Assembly: GCF_026309355.1 (NCBI RefSeq)
Contig: NZ_JAPJZK010000001.1
Location: 4,546,501 to 4,610,500, forward strand
Source of the DNA: Spartinivicinus marinus
Lineage (GTDB): Bacteria > Pseudomonadota > Gammaproteobacteria > Pseudomonadales > Zooshikellaceae
Direction of reading: 5' to 3'
DNA length: 64,000 nt
Shown here: one piece after another, positions 47,801-56,162 of the stretch
Numbering within the stretch: position 1 is the first letter of the stretch
Layout of the letters: the number at the start of each line of letters is the position of its first letter
Notes under the pieces: model-generated
What the model saw: the letters and a program-made list of their open reading frames with translations, nothing else
Told to the model about the DNA's origin: nothing
Database searches by the model: none
Made by a program: the position numbers and the translations under genes

Positions 47801-49937
47801 ACGCTATCAGCACGGTTTTGACTGGCAAAATGTTGTTATTGATGTTGATATTCAATCACAAGATGATGATGCCATTGGCATTATGTTTCGTCAGGATAGT
47901 GCAGGAAATTATTATCGGTTTTCTTGGGATCAATCACGAGGGTATCGTCGATTGGTGAAATATTATAATGGCAATTTCATTGTGTTGGCTGAAGATCAGG
48001 AGCCTTATATCACTGGCCAAAGTTACCATTTAACTGTTCGAGCTGATGGTAATCAATTAGTGGTTTCGGTGAATCAGCAGCAGATATTGACTATCACAGA
48101 TACGCTTAATCCCATTTTACAGGGCACCTTAGCATTGTACAGTTGGGGAAATGAAGGGAGTATTTTTGATAACTTGCAAGTCACTGAGTTGGCCGCAGGG
48201 TCACCTAAGTTACCTATTATTAACCAGTTACAAGTGAGTGAAAGTCAAATCAATGATCAACAACAAGCGCAATTAACTGTAGAGGTTTCTGATCCTGATA
48301 CCCCTACTGAGCAACTGACTATTCAGTGGCAAATAATAACAGGGGGAGGACAATTATCTAATAGCAATGGCCTACAAACCCTATATACACCAAATGATGT
48401 GAGTGAAACTGAACAGCATGTTTTACAGGTGACGGTGTCTGATGGGGTTAATGCGGTTAGCCAGCAACAGACAATAACAGTAACTGATAGTGGAAGTCAG
48501 ACTTCAACACCTTTATTAGAAGAGTCATTTACTGATTTTGATTTTGCCAATTGGCAAGTAATAACAGAAGGTACTATTGAATCACCAGCTCAATGGGAAA
48601 TTCAACAAAACAAATTAATTCAGTACAGCAATGTTCACTCTACACCGATAGAGCCAACTGATCCTGTCAAATTAGGCACTTATATCCAGTATTTACCCGG
48701 TAATGATTGGGTAGACTATCAAGTGGAAATGAAGTTGAGGTCGACCGATGATGACCAAATAGGCGTTATGTTTCGAGTGGTTGATAGTCAGCACTATTAC
48801 CGGTTTGGCTGGAATAGTTCAGGGAATAAGCGACAACTGGTGAAACGTGAGGGGAGTAATTTTATCGTATTAGCGGAAGATAATATAGGTTATCAGCCTT
48901 GGGCGACCTATTCATTGAAAGTGATAGCAAAAGGTAGTCAAATATCAGTGTTTATTAACGGTCAGCTTATTTTTGAGGTAAATGATGATAGTTATTTACA
49001 AGGTACTATTGCTCTATATAGTTGGGCAAACATAGGTAGTGAGTTCAGTGAGTTGCTGGTGACTGATTTAAGTACTGACTTGAAACCGCCTCACATAAGT
49101 ACTGAACAGGGGTTACCTGCAATTATTAATGAAAACAGCCAGGTAGGTTTATCGGTGGTTGTAGATAATGATTCAGCACCCACTACTCAGTATAACTGGC
49201 AATTGACTGGAATAGGCCAGTTAAGTGCTACAACGACTGCTGCAGTTAATTATCAAGCAGCAGAAGTAGATAAAGCACAACCAGTAAAAGTTGTAGCCAC
49301 ACTAACAAATAATAACTTGAATACTCAACAAATATACTATGGAACTGTTACTGACAGTGAATTTCCTGATCGGGTTATGGATGAAGATTTCAGTGAGTTT
49401 AATGAAGCATTTTGGCAAGTTGTGACTGATGGTAATATTGCAGCACCTGCCCACTGGCATATTTCACAAGGCATGTTAGTTGAAGATGCGAATGTTTTCG
49501 GTCAACCAACAGATGTGACTGATATTACCAAAAAAGGTACTTTTCTGGTTTATCAACCTGGGAAGCAATGGGTAAACTACCAGTTAAGCTGTTTGATACG
49601 CAGTGATGATGATGATGCGGTAGGGGTAGGGTTTCGTTATCAAGACCATCAACATTACTATCGTTTTTCGTGGGATAAGCAGCGACAGTATCGACGTTTA
49701 GTGAAACGGGTAGGCGACAGTTATACCTTACTGGCTGAAGATAATGTGGTTTATCAGCAAGGTAAAACCTATCAATTGAAAATCATTGTTAATGGAAGCA
49801 ATATACAAATTATCATTGATGATGAGACAATATTTAATGTAGAGGATAGTCATTTAACCCAAGGCACAATTGCTCCTTATAGTTGGGGAAGTAATGGTAG
49901 TCGATTTGATAATTTCTTGATTGACTTGCTCCCATAA
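44826..49937 (+). CDS. giant secreted multidomain protein with four LamG-like modules
   Basis: 1703 residues. Signal peptide ~1-28 (ends VLAAPD). Residues ~60-450 are a beta-propeller/Kelch-like region (IYGGGHANYPGNDVYRWRG). Residues ~460-535 are a chitobiase C-terminal-like domain (IIYYTLDGSEPTAQS). Then PKD/Ig-like units alternate with four ~190-residue concanavalin-like domains (FNDFTQLDLSDWQV, FYRFSWDQSRGYRRLVK-like). Units at 632-925 and 926-1219 are nearly identical and come from an 882-bp duplication. Likely exported, possibly binding polysaccharide. No C-terminal anchor is visible. About 65 bases to the next gene. Confidence 0.82.
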   Translation: MLINKYTKQWFFIASLLLLVIQPKVLAAPDLTGLVAIVELLPEGSWVKVNLNQFSDVWTPPELRPLYDGIIPITPQTIIGAWSSFAWDSNRGDLIIYGGGHANYPGNDVYRWRGTTRQWERASLPSEITRSVLNHWIAIDGVDAAPIAAHTYDNQLFLPIADRFLTFGGAAYNNGDAYLREIDPFTVIRTGPYLFDPNKADGNKVGGTTGSHVQREQPTLEIIGGEMWENRDIYQNIPGNPPLPYSFVNGTSAYTQENGKEVVYINARPGPGTGANLYKYIINDVNNPSLDQVSLVGIYWSGIGGQGAGLYDPVLNIYIRSGVSTFTFWDLAKAGSDNRNQPVNFTDLSGQFAVNDNFGMDYDANRHRYLLWEGYSDVWALYPPASVSSDGWQIIKMPVSQTQGPSIGPGVGVLGKWKYITQLDVFMGLQGNIEGNVWLYKPVGWEHPQLGKRAIKPTISPISGDYSGLINVTMQTQQQLGIIYYTLDGSEPTAQSLVYTGPFAVNQPVVIKAMTIAAGLRNSRVTTVNYGIESPSGETNQLPVINQVVIDANPITDEQSTTITVFATDSDGPEPLTYQWQQVAGNGQISSVSANSINYTPTDVTSSEQHQLLLEVSDGTDVVSQIVEITVTDANAPPLLYFNDFTQLDLSDWQVTDQGDQQAPSIWQIQQGQLRQLSNIWSLPNDDGSMPDKLGTFIRYQPGFDWQNVVIDVDIQSQDDDAIGIMFRQDSAGNYYRFSWDQSRGYRRLVKYYNGNFIVLAEDQEPYISGQSYHLTVRADGNQLAVSVNQQQILTITDMLNPILQGTLALYSWGNEGSIFDNLQVTELAAGSPKLPIINQLQVSESQINDQQQAQLTVEVSDPDTPTEQLTIQWQIITGGGQLSNDSELQTLYTPNDVSETEQHVLQVTVSDGVNQVSQTAEIIITDANAPPLLYFNDFTQLGLSDWQVTDQGDQQAPSIWQVQQGQLRQLSNIWSLPNDDGSIPDKLGTFIRYQHGFDWQNVVIDVDIQSQDDDAIGIMFRQDSAGNYYRFSWDQSRGYRRLVKYYNGNFIVLAEDQEPYITGQSYHLTVRADGNQLVVSVNQQQILTITDTLNPILQGTLALYSWGNEGSIFDNLQVTELAAGSPKLPIINQLQVSESQINDQQQAQLTVEVSDPDTPTEQLTIQWQIITGGGQLSNSNGLQTLYTPNDVSETEQHVLQVTVSDGVNAVSQQQTITVTDSGSQTSTPLLEESFTDFDFANWQVITEGTIESPAQWEIQQNKLIQYSNVHSTPIEPTDPVKLGTYIQYLPGNDWVDYQVEMKLRSTDDDQIGVMFRVVDSQHYYRFGWNSSGNKRQLVKREGSNFIVLAEDNIGYQPWATYSLKVIAKGSQISVFINGQLIFEVNDDSYLQGTIALYSWANIGSEFSELLVTDLSTDLKPPHISTEQGLPAIINENSQVGLSVVVDNDSAPTTQYNWQLTGIGQLSATTTAAVNYQAAEVDKAQPVKVVATLTNNNLNTQQIYYGTVTDSEFPDRVMDEDFSEFNEAFWQVVTDGNIAAPAHWHISQGMLVEDANVFGQPTDVTDITKKGTFLVYQPGKQWVNYQLSCLIRSDDDDAVGVGFRYQDHQHYYRFSWDKQRQYRRLVKRVGDSYTLLAEDNVVYQQGKTYQLKIIVNGSNIQIIIDDETIFNVEDSHLTQGTIAPYSWGSNGSRFDNFLIDLLP
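46719..48482 (+). repeat. 882-bp tandem duplication inside the giant gene
   Basis: Bases 46719-47600 and 47601-48482 align without gap over 882 bp (294 codons), with only scattered substitutions, e.g. GATTTATCTG/GGTTTATCTG and CTGGCC(A)AAG variants. The frame is preserved. Each unit is one LamG-like domain plus one Ig-like linker. Confidence 0.92.
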
Positions 49938-50004
49938 ATAAGAGTTATATTGTTTAACATGACAAGGCTAAAAGTCAACAGAACATGTCTAAGGAGAGAG
50001 TGTA

Positions 50005-50793
50005 TTGCTACTTTTGATAAGACAACTCTTTATAAAACGCTTGTTTATAACGGTGTTCTTTATTGCAATTAGTAATCAGCTGATAGCCAGGCAGTTAATT
50101 ATTGGCGGCATTCCAGAAATACCCATTCGCTATATAGATGATGATGGAAAGTTAGTTGGTATTGATGTAGATATCATTGATAGAGTATTTAAACAATTAA
50201 ATCTTGATTATAAAGTGGTAATTATTAGTTCATCATCGCGCTTGGAACAACTATGGAAAACCGGTAAAACCTTAGATATGGTATTTACTTATTCCTATAA
50301 AAAATGGCGAACAAAATATTTGATATATCCAAAAGAGTCTCATATTACCACACAATATCATTTTTTTATTTTGCGCAAAAATATGGGAAAAATTAAGTAT
50401 GATACATTTTCAGACTTAAAAGGATTGAAGATGGGAATGACGGAAGGTTTTTCTTATACGCCAGAATTCTTGCAAGCAGCTGAGTCAGGTGTTTTTTATG
50501 TGGACAAAGTACCTATTAACGACTTACATATGAAAAAATTGTTGTTGGGTAGAATTGACATAGTTCCTTTACCTACAATGGTGACTCTATATGAGGCTAA
50601 GGTTGGTAACTACCGTGATAAAATTAGTTATTTGCCTAAGCCAGTTAAAGACAAACCTTATTATAATACTTTTGTTAAAGCATCAACCTTTCCGATTATA
50701 GAAGAGCTTATTCCCAAATATGACCGTATACTAAAACAAATGAAAGAAAACGGAGAAGTTAAGGCGATCTTTGCTAAGTATGGAGTGGATTAA
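50005..50793 (+). CDS. orphan family 3 periplasmic solute-binding protein
   Basis: 262 residues starting at TTG 50005, supported by AAGGAGAG eight bases upstream. N-terminal membrane signal (LFITVFFIAISNQLIAR). The core pattern is that of amino-acid binding proteins (GGIPEIPIRYIDDDGKLVGIDVDII, GFSYTPEFLQAA). Orphan, with no transporter genes. It is placed just downstream of the giant gene. Confidence 0.83.
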   Translation: MLLLIRQLFIKRLFITVFFIAISNQLIARQLIIGGIPEIPIRYIDDDGKLVGIDVDIIDRVFKQLNLDYKVVIISSSSRLEQLWKTGKTLDMVFTYSYKKWRTKYLIYPKESHITTQYHFFILRKNMGKIKYDTFSDLKGLKMGMTEGFSYTPEFLQAAESGVFYVDKVPINDLHMKKLLLGRIDIVPLPTMVTLYEAKVGNYRDKISYLPKPVKDKPYYNTFVKASTFPIIEELIPKYDRILKQMKENGEVKAIFAKYGVD

Positions 50794-50944
50794 CTTTGAT
50801 CATGCTTGGATTCAACTGATAAGTGGAACTCAACAATATCTTGGATGAGAGGGGCTATCAACTTTAATCAAAATCCTGGTATCGGATATTAATGATCAAG
50901 TTGAAATCTATACTAACTGGAAGCTGCATTTTATATGCAATAAA

Positions 50945-50970
50945 AAATGGCCTCTAAAAATAGGCCATTT
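50945..50970 (-). terminator. terminator for the DUF805 gene
   Basis: AAATGGCCT...AGGCCATTT with an A/T-rich loop. On the minus strand it is followed by a run of T (TTTTTTA). The remaining 50794-51010 bases hold nothing else recognisable. Confidence 0.8.
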
Positions 50971-51010
50971 AAGTAACTTGGGCTCAATTAATAAGTAAAA
51001 TCTGTTTTTA

Positions 51011-51553
51011 TTAGTTTAATATTGAGCCAACTATTCCACCAACAAAGGCAAGTAAAAACAGTCCAATAAATATCCCTGCAATTAATTGGTGCCATGTTGG
51101 GCAGGGGATTGGCGCATTACACCATTGATTTGTATCATCCTCGCCTTTCGCAAATAACATATAAAGATAGAAAAATAAGTTAAGGATAGGTACAAAGATG
51201 AGCAACGTTAACCAGCCTGTTTTACCCAGATCATGACAACGTCGAATACAGGTTGTCATAAAATACGCTAATCCACCTATTGTGAATAAGCCGTAAAGGA
51301 TAACCATAAGTATAAGGTTAGCACCCATTGCACTTTCACTATTACTTGTGGCTATAAAAACACCTGCCATCATGAATATTGGAATAGCAACGATACTAGA
51401 TAAGAGTGAAAACCCTAAATTGTATATAAAAAACCTAAGACGATTAATTCTTCCCTTTACGCCAAAAAATGTTGGTGTGCTTCTTTCGTTACTTGATTCT
51501 TTTAGTGTATTTGTTTGGGGCGATAAGTATGAGTTTTGTACAGCTACAGTCAT
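51011..51553 (-). CDS. DUF805 membrane protein
   Basis: 180 residues with a ~30-residue cytoplasmic N-terminus and four TM helices. DUF805 hallmarks are present: GRINRLRFFIYN at the start and RRCHDLGKTGWLTLL between TM2 and TM3. Function of the family is poorly known, inner-membrane. A C-terminal CNAPIPCPTW region extends past the core. Stands alone with its own terminator. Confidence 0.85.
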   Translation of the reverse strand: MTVAVQNSYLSPQTNTLKESSNERSTPTFFGVKGRINRLRFFIYNLGFSLLSSIVAIPIFMMAGVFIATSNSESAMGANLILMVILYGLFTIGGLAYFMTTCIRRCHDLGKTGWLTLLIFVPILNLFFYLYMLFAKGEDDTNQWCNAPIPCPTWHQLIAGIFIGLFLLAFVGGIVGSILN

Positions 51554-51663
51554 AGTAACTCTTTTATAACAATAAATAAGAGTGGTTAAAAATTGAATAT
51601 ATTGTATGGGTGAAAAACATTAATTGAAACACTTGTTTATAAATTTTTTTTTCATGTAGGGAT

Positions 51664-51864
51664 ATGAAAGCTCGATGGTATACCCAGTACGTAGATTTTT
51701 TCTAACTATCGGCAGATGAAAGTAAGTAACGAAAAGAAACAGCATCCCGCTCTGCTATGCCAATGCTGGTATTATATATTAATCGAGCAAGCAAGAATCT
51801 TGATGATGAGCAGAAACAAATTTTAGAAAAGACAAAGGACGAGTTACGTAGGCTATATGTTTAG
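51664..51864 (+). pseudogene. DUF3175-like remnant with two in-frame stops
   Basis: The frame from ATG 51664 reads MKARWYTQYVDFF, TAA, LSADESK, TAA, RKETASRSAMPMLVLYINRA, then SKNLDDEQKQILEKTKDEL and TAG 51864. SAMxMLxxYINRAGKNL followed by ILExxKDEL is what I know of DUF3175 proteins. The middle is shortened compared with them. Two stops in one frame indicate decay. Confidence 0.5.
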
Positions 51865-51964
51865 TAAGAAAACAGTACCTGTAAAGGATATTGAGTAAAT
51901 TAACCGGTCATTGAATAAATTTATAGAAACTGAGGATTATAAACAGTTATATCTTATGGAATAA

Positions 51965-52057
51965 ATTACTGCTTTATTACTGGTTTTATCTATGGGCTGC
52001 GTTAACACTCTCGTAAATACTGCAGTTAAAGATGGTAGAGTAGAATACATAAAATAA
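51965..52057 (+). other. possible small lipoprotein remnant
   Basis: A frame reads ITALLLVLSMGC (lipobox MGC) VNTLVNTAVKDGRVEYIK and TAA. It lacks a standard start codon (ATT after a TAA), so it is either a remnant or a tiny lipoprotein with a non-canonical start. Low confidence. Confidence 0.3.
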
Positions 52058-52130
52058 AGAAAATTCGAGTATGGTGAAAATGACTATTTCATGATTAATT
52101 GCATTTTGCTAAAGTCTAGATTAGTAAAAT

Positions 52131-52160
52131 GTAATTAGCAATAAAAATATTGCTAATTAC
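52131..52160. other. perfect 13-bp hairpin
   Basis: GTAATTAGCAATA-AAAA-TATTGCTAATTAC. It lies 100 bases after the lectin stop (minus strand) and may terminate that transcript, although it lacks a strong U-run. The rest of 51554-52259 contains only the DUF3175 and lipoprotein remnants. Confidence 0.5.
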
Positions 52161-52259
52161 TAACTGATTAAAACAAAACAAAATAGAATGGCTAGCAATA
52201 ATAATATTGTCGACTAGTCTTTTAGAGTAGTAGCCATCCCTTTATTTATAATGAAAACT

Positions 52260-52655
52260 CTAATAGTCAGTGTTTACTATTTCATTGGTTCCACACATTG
52301 ACATTGAGCCTGGTACTGTAGTTATCCAATTACCGGTCCAACCGCCATAGTATTGAGTTGCAGAAGGGCACTTCTGTGCAGCGTCAGCGTTATCCCAAAT
52401 AGGACCTACATTAATATTATAAGGATTACTACCAGTAAAGCCATTTACTGCTCCACACACAGACATGACGCCACTTTCTATTGTTCTCCACTGGCCATTC
52501 CAACCGCCATAGTGTTTTGTTGCTTCTGGACATTTCTGTTCTGCGTCAGCTTGATTGTAGATAGGTCCAGCTTTTATAGAAAGTGCTGAAGCAGCGCCAA
52601 CATTTAGCAAAAAAGTAGAAGTAAGAACAGGAACGATCAATTTTTTTAAACGCAT
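52260..52655 (-). CDS. secreted MVL-type mannan-binding lectin with two repeats
   Basis: 131 residues from ATG 52655 (AAGG eight bases upstream); the frame extends to 52697, but the later start gives a clean signal peptide (RLKKLIVPVLTSTFLLNVGA). Two ~50-residue repeats: GPIYNQADAEQKCPE...YGGWNGQWRTIESGVMSVCG and GPIWDNADAAQKCPS...YGGWTGNWITTVPGSMSMCG. The AGPxxNxxxAQxxxP...GxWxTxxxxxMSV pattern is that of Microcystis viridis lectin-like domains, which bind high-mannose glycans. One Cys pair per repeat, absent from the cyanobacterial type, may be a disulphide. Exported. Confidence 0.87.
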   Translation of the reverse strand: MRLKKLIVPVLTSTFLLNVGAASALSIKAGPIYNQADAEQKCPEATKHYGGWNGQWRTIESGVMSVCGAVNGFTGSNPYNINVGPIWDNADAAQKCPSATQYYGGWTGNWITTVPGSMSMCGTNEIVNTDY

Positions 52656-52938
52656 AATTAATACCTTGAAAATAATATTTTTGTATTTGTGTTCCAACTA
52701 ACTATTTGAGGATATCTTTTTGAGTTGCTCAATCAGTTGTCGGTAACACATATAAAAATGAAAGTACAACTAAGCTCAATAATTAAGCTCAGATAGGGAT
52801 AGGCAGCAAATATGCCAATTATAAGAAGTAGATAAAAATTGTTGTTAAAGTGTCTATTTGCTTACTCTTTGTGGTTTATAAATTAACAACTAATTTGGTG
52901 TTTAAGTGCTTAAAGTAAATAAAATGTAAAGAACTTAC

Positions 52939-52987
52939 TATAAGCAACCTATAAGCTTGTAAAAACGTTTATAAGCATGTTATAAGC
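52939..52987 (+). promoter_or_regulatory. four TATAAGC direct repeats upstream of the hybrid kinase
   Basis: TATAAGC at 52939, 52950, 52970 and 52981; spacings 11, 20 and 11 bases, i.e. two pairs, each one helical turn apart. This lies 60 to 110 bases before the kinase ATG. Direct repeats at 11-bp steps are typical for OmpR/PhoB-type regulators. The rest of 52656-53045 shows no gene. Confidence 0.5.
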
Positions 52988-53045
52988 AAATTGCCTATTA
53001 AAATACGAGAAAGTAAATACTTGCTTTGGTGGTTTTTATTTGGTT

Positions 53046-56000
53046 ATGCATAGTGAAATACTGAGCAGTAGCAAGAGTGGTCTACCTATTAAAATAACGG
53101 AGTCACTTGCTAGCGAGTTACTTAAAGTCGTTTTTTCCTTTTATTTGTTCATTACCTTAGCAGTTACTTCTGTTCATATGGTAAGTGAGTGGCTGCATGC
53201 AAAGTCTGGTGTTTCACAAGAATTGTTTGCTATTGCCAAGACATTTCAACCGATACTTGCTAAAGCGTTGTGGGATGTCAATCAAGAACAGGTAAGTAGT
53301 GTTTTGTCTGGTTTAGTTGCCTACCCATCCGTTGAAGGAGTCATACTCAAAGGAGAGAATGGCAATATCATTGGTCATGCTGGACAAGTGCCTAGTTCAA
53401 CTTTATCCAGCTTAGTCCTTTCCAAAGCCAGTGAAGGTCTAAAGAATGATGGGCAGTATATCGACGAAAGTGTCTATAAATTCACGGTTAACTTTATGCA
53501 CGAAGGGCAGCCAATCAATATAGGCGAAGTAGTCTTGTTTTCAAGTATGAATGTTATTTTGAATGAAGTTAAGGTGGGTTTTTTCTTTATCGTTGTTAAT
53601 GCTGTTTTAAAAACAATTGTGCTATGGCTACTATTTTTCTGGGTTTTTAATCAAAGAATTCGTAAACCTTTGGCTGAATTGACCCATGCTATAAAAGGTA
53701 TCAGATTAAACTTATTAATTAGCCAAAAAATTTCTATTAACACTAAAGTACGTAACGAAATAAGTCTGTTAGCTGAAGCATTTAACCAAATGCTTACAAG
53801 TTTATATCGTTCAAAAACAACTATTGACGAAAAAAATAAACAGCTGAGTGAGAGTTCAGCACGTTTCCAAGCTATACTCGATAATGCACCTGCAATTATC
53901 ACTATAATAAATAAGCAGAATCAGTATGTAATGGTAAATAAAGAGTATGAAAGAGTTTTTGGTTCATTTGCTTCTGAGCAGACAGGTGCACAAGTAAATC
54001 AAAATAATATTAATGAACAGGGTAGTATAGCTTTTTCTACAAATGATGATCAAGTTTTTGAAAAGCAACGACCCATAGAAGTGGAAGAAACTATAAGGCT
54101 TGCTGATGGTGATCACACTTATTTATTGGTTAAGTTTCCTCTTTATGACTCAACGACTCAAATTAAAGATGTTGGCACAATTGCAACAGACATAACAAAA
54201 CTTAAAAAGGCGGAGCAAGTAATAGCGGATTATAATACTGAACTGGAAAAAACTGTTAATATTCGTACTCAAGAGCTAGAGATTGCACAACAGAAAGCCA
54301 GTGAAGCAAATGAAGCAAAAAGCCAATTTCTTGCTAATATCAGCCATGAAATTCGTACTCCACTGAATGCTATTACGGGATTAGCTTATTTAGCTTTGAA
54401 AACTCGTCTATCGCCAAAACAAAAAGATTATTTGAATAAAATTCAATCAGCTTCTCAAGTTTTACTGGGGATTATCAATAACACGTTGGATATGTCAAAG
54501 ATAGAGGCTGGTAAGTTAGCTATTGAGAGTGCAAATTTTAGTTTAAGAAATATTGTAAAAAATATTGAGCAAATGTTTACTGAACAGATGCAAGAAAAGG
54601 GCTTGCTTTTTATAGTGACTTTGAATCCGGATATACCTGATTATTTGATAGGCGATGCATTAAGGCTACAACAAGTATTTATTAACTTGGTCAACAATGC
54701 GATGAAATTTACTGATTCAGGCACAGTGAGTGTAAAAATATCAGAGGGTGGTGATTGTGTTAATGTCACACAACAAAGTATTACTAGTAAGCAAGTAAAT
54801 ATAGCAGTATCAGAAAGCAACCCTGTATTTATACGTTTTTGTGTAAAGGATACAGGCATTGGTATTGAAGAATCTAAAATAGACTCATTGTTTGAAAGTT
54901 TTACTCAAGCAGAAGCTGCTACAACCAGGCGTTATGGTGGTACAGGTCTAGGGCTTGCTATCAGTCGCCAATTAGTAGAGCTAATGGGAGGTGTCATTAA
55001 CGTAAAATCGCAATTAGGGTGTGGCAGTGAGTTTATTGTAGAAATACCTTTTAATTTAGGTTATGTGCCCTCTCAACCAGTAATTGAGCCAAACAATCCA
55101 TTTGCTTGTAGGGGATGTAGGATCTTAGTGGTAGAAGATAATCGAGTTAATCAGCAGGTAATTAGTGAGTTATTAAACCAAGTCGAAATTGATGTAAGTG
55201 TTGCAAATAATGGTAGTGAAGCAGTTGCTATGCTTAGTTGTGAGTATTATCAGTTGGTTTTAATGGATATCCAAATGCCGGGTATGTCTGGCTATCAGAC
55301 AGCAAGAAAAATACGTGAGTTACCAGAGTTAAAAGATGTACCCATAATAGCGCTGACCTCGAATGCTTTGGATAGTGAGAGAGAAAAAGCAACTCAGGCC
55401 GGGATGAACGATTTTTTAACGAAACCGATTGATCCCCTAGTATTCTATAATTGTTTATCTCATTGGCTGAAGGGTTGCAGTACTAACTCCGTTGTTAGAT
55501 TAAACAGAAAAACAGCTACACAATATAATCCAATACCAGATGATTTGCCTGGAATAAATACACAAGTAGGAATTTACCGAATTAAAGGAAATCAGTTATT
55601 TTATAATAAAATATTGAATGTGTTTTACACCGATCATTACACTGATGGTGTGCAAATTAAACAACTAATTGAGCAAAAGAATTTTATCTCTGCTCAAAAA
55701 AAATTACATGCACTTAAAGGAGCGGCTGCTAATATTGGTGCAGATAAACTTGTTTTCGTTGCAACAAAATTAGAAAAATGTTGTGAGCAGCTTAATTGTA
55801 AAGAGCAAGATATTTCAGATTTTATAGAAGAACATGATAAATTGATTGTAGGTTTATACAACTGGGCAGGATTGGAGTCTGTGCCTAAAAATAATGGCTT
55901 GACAGACACTACTATTGATCGAAAGATAAGTGTAGATGTTACTACCTATAAGAAAATAACAGTTTTGCGTGATAGTTTGTCTCAACATGCTTTTTGTGCA

Positions 56001-56162
56001 AACCAGCAGGCAGTAGAGATAAAAAGTGAAATGCCTACGACTTGTGCTGATGTTTTTGAAAAGCTTATACTCGCTATTACAGCTTTTGACTTTGATCAAG
56101 CGCTGAATATTATTGATAACATGATAAAAAAATTAGAAGTTACTACAGATTATGCAGAATAA
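53046..56162 (+). CDS. hybrid histidine kinase (HAMP-PAS-HisKA-HATPase-REC-HPt)
   Basis: 1038 residues from ATG 53046 (TTG 53040 is an alternative). Two TM helices flank a ~120-residue periplasmic domain. HAMP follows, then PAS (ARFQAILDNAPAIITI), HisKA with H434 in ANISHEIRTPLNAI, and HATPase with the N, G1 and G2 boxes (FINLVNNAMKF, DTGIGI, GGTGLGLAI). REC has the acceptor D741 in LVLMDIQMPG, and HPt has H888 in KLHALKGAAANIG. A BarA/EvgS-like phosphorelay architecture. It overlaps the next gene by 11 bases, so that regulator is the obvious partner. The ligand is unknown. Confidence 0.93.
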   Translation: MHSEILSSSKSGLPIKITESLASELLKVVFSFYLFITLAVTSVHMVSEWLHAKSGVSQELFAIAKTFQPILAKALWDVNQEQVSSVLSGLVAYPSVEGVILKGENGNIIGHAGQVPSSTLSSLVLSKASEGLKNDGQYIDESVYKFTVNFMHEGQPINIGEVVLFSSMNVILNEVKVGFFFIVVNAVLKTIVLWLLFFWVFNQRIRKPLAELTHAIKGIRLNLLISQKISINTKVRNEISLLAEAFNQMLTSLYRSKTTIDEKNKQLSESSARFQAILDNAPAIITIINKQNQYVMVNKEYERVFGSFASEQTGAQVNQNNINEQGSIAFSTNDDQVFEKQRPIEVEETIRLADGDHTYLLVKFPLYDSTTQIKDVGTIATDITKLKKAEQVIADYNTELEKTVNIRTQELEIAQQKASEANEAKSQFLANISHEIRTPLNAITGLAYLALKTRLSPKQKDYLNKIQSASQVLLGIINNTLDMSKIEAGKLAIESANFSLRNIVKNIEQMFTEQMQEKGLLFIVTLNPDIPDYLIGDALRLQQVFINLVNNAMKFTDSGTVSVKISEGGDCVNVTQQSITSKQVNIAVSESNPVFIRFCVKDTGIGIEESKIDSLFESFTQAEAATTRRYGGTGLGLAISRQLVELMGGVINVKSQLGCGSEFIVEIPFNLGYVPSQPVIEPNNPFACRGCRILVVEDNRVNQQVISELLNQVEIDVSVANNGSEAVAMLSCEYYQLVLMDIQMPGMSGYQTARKIRELPELKDVPIIALTSNALDSEREKATQAGMNDFLTKPIDPLVFYNCLSHWLKGCSTNSVVRLNRKTATQYNPIPDDLPGINTQVGIYRIKGNQLFYNKILNVFYTDHYTDGVQIKQLIEQKNFISAQKKLHALKGAAANIGADKLVFVATKLEKCCEQLNCKEQDISDFIEEHDKLIVGLYNWAGLESVPKNNGLTDTTIDRKISVDVTTYKKITVLRDSLSQHAFCANQQAVEIKSEMPTTCADVFEKLILAITAFDFDQALNIIDNMIKKLEVTTDYAE

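Noticed and set aside
52939-52987. TATAAGC repeats as a replication origin iteron or CRISPR
   Set aside because: Only four 7-bp units, no spacer regularity of a CRISPR, no replication gene; an operator fits better.
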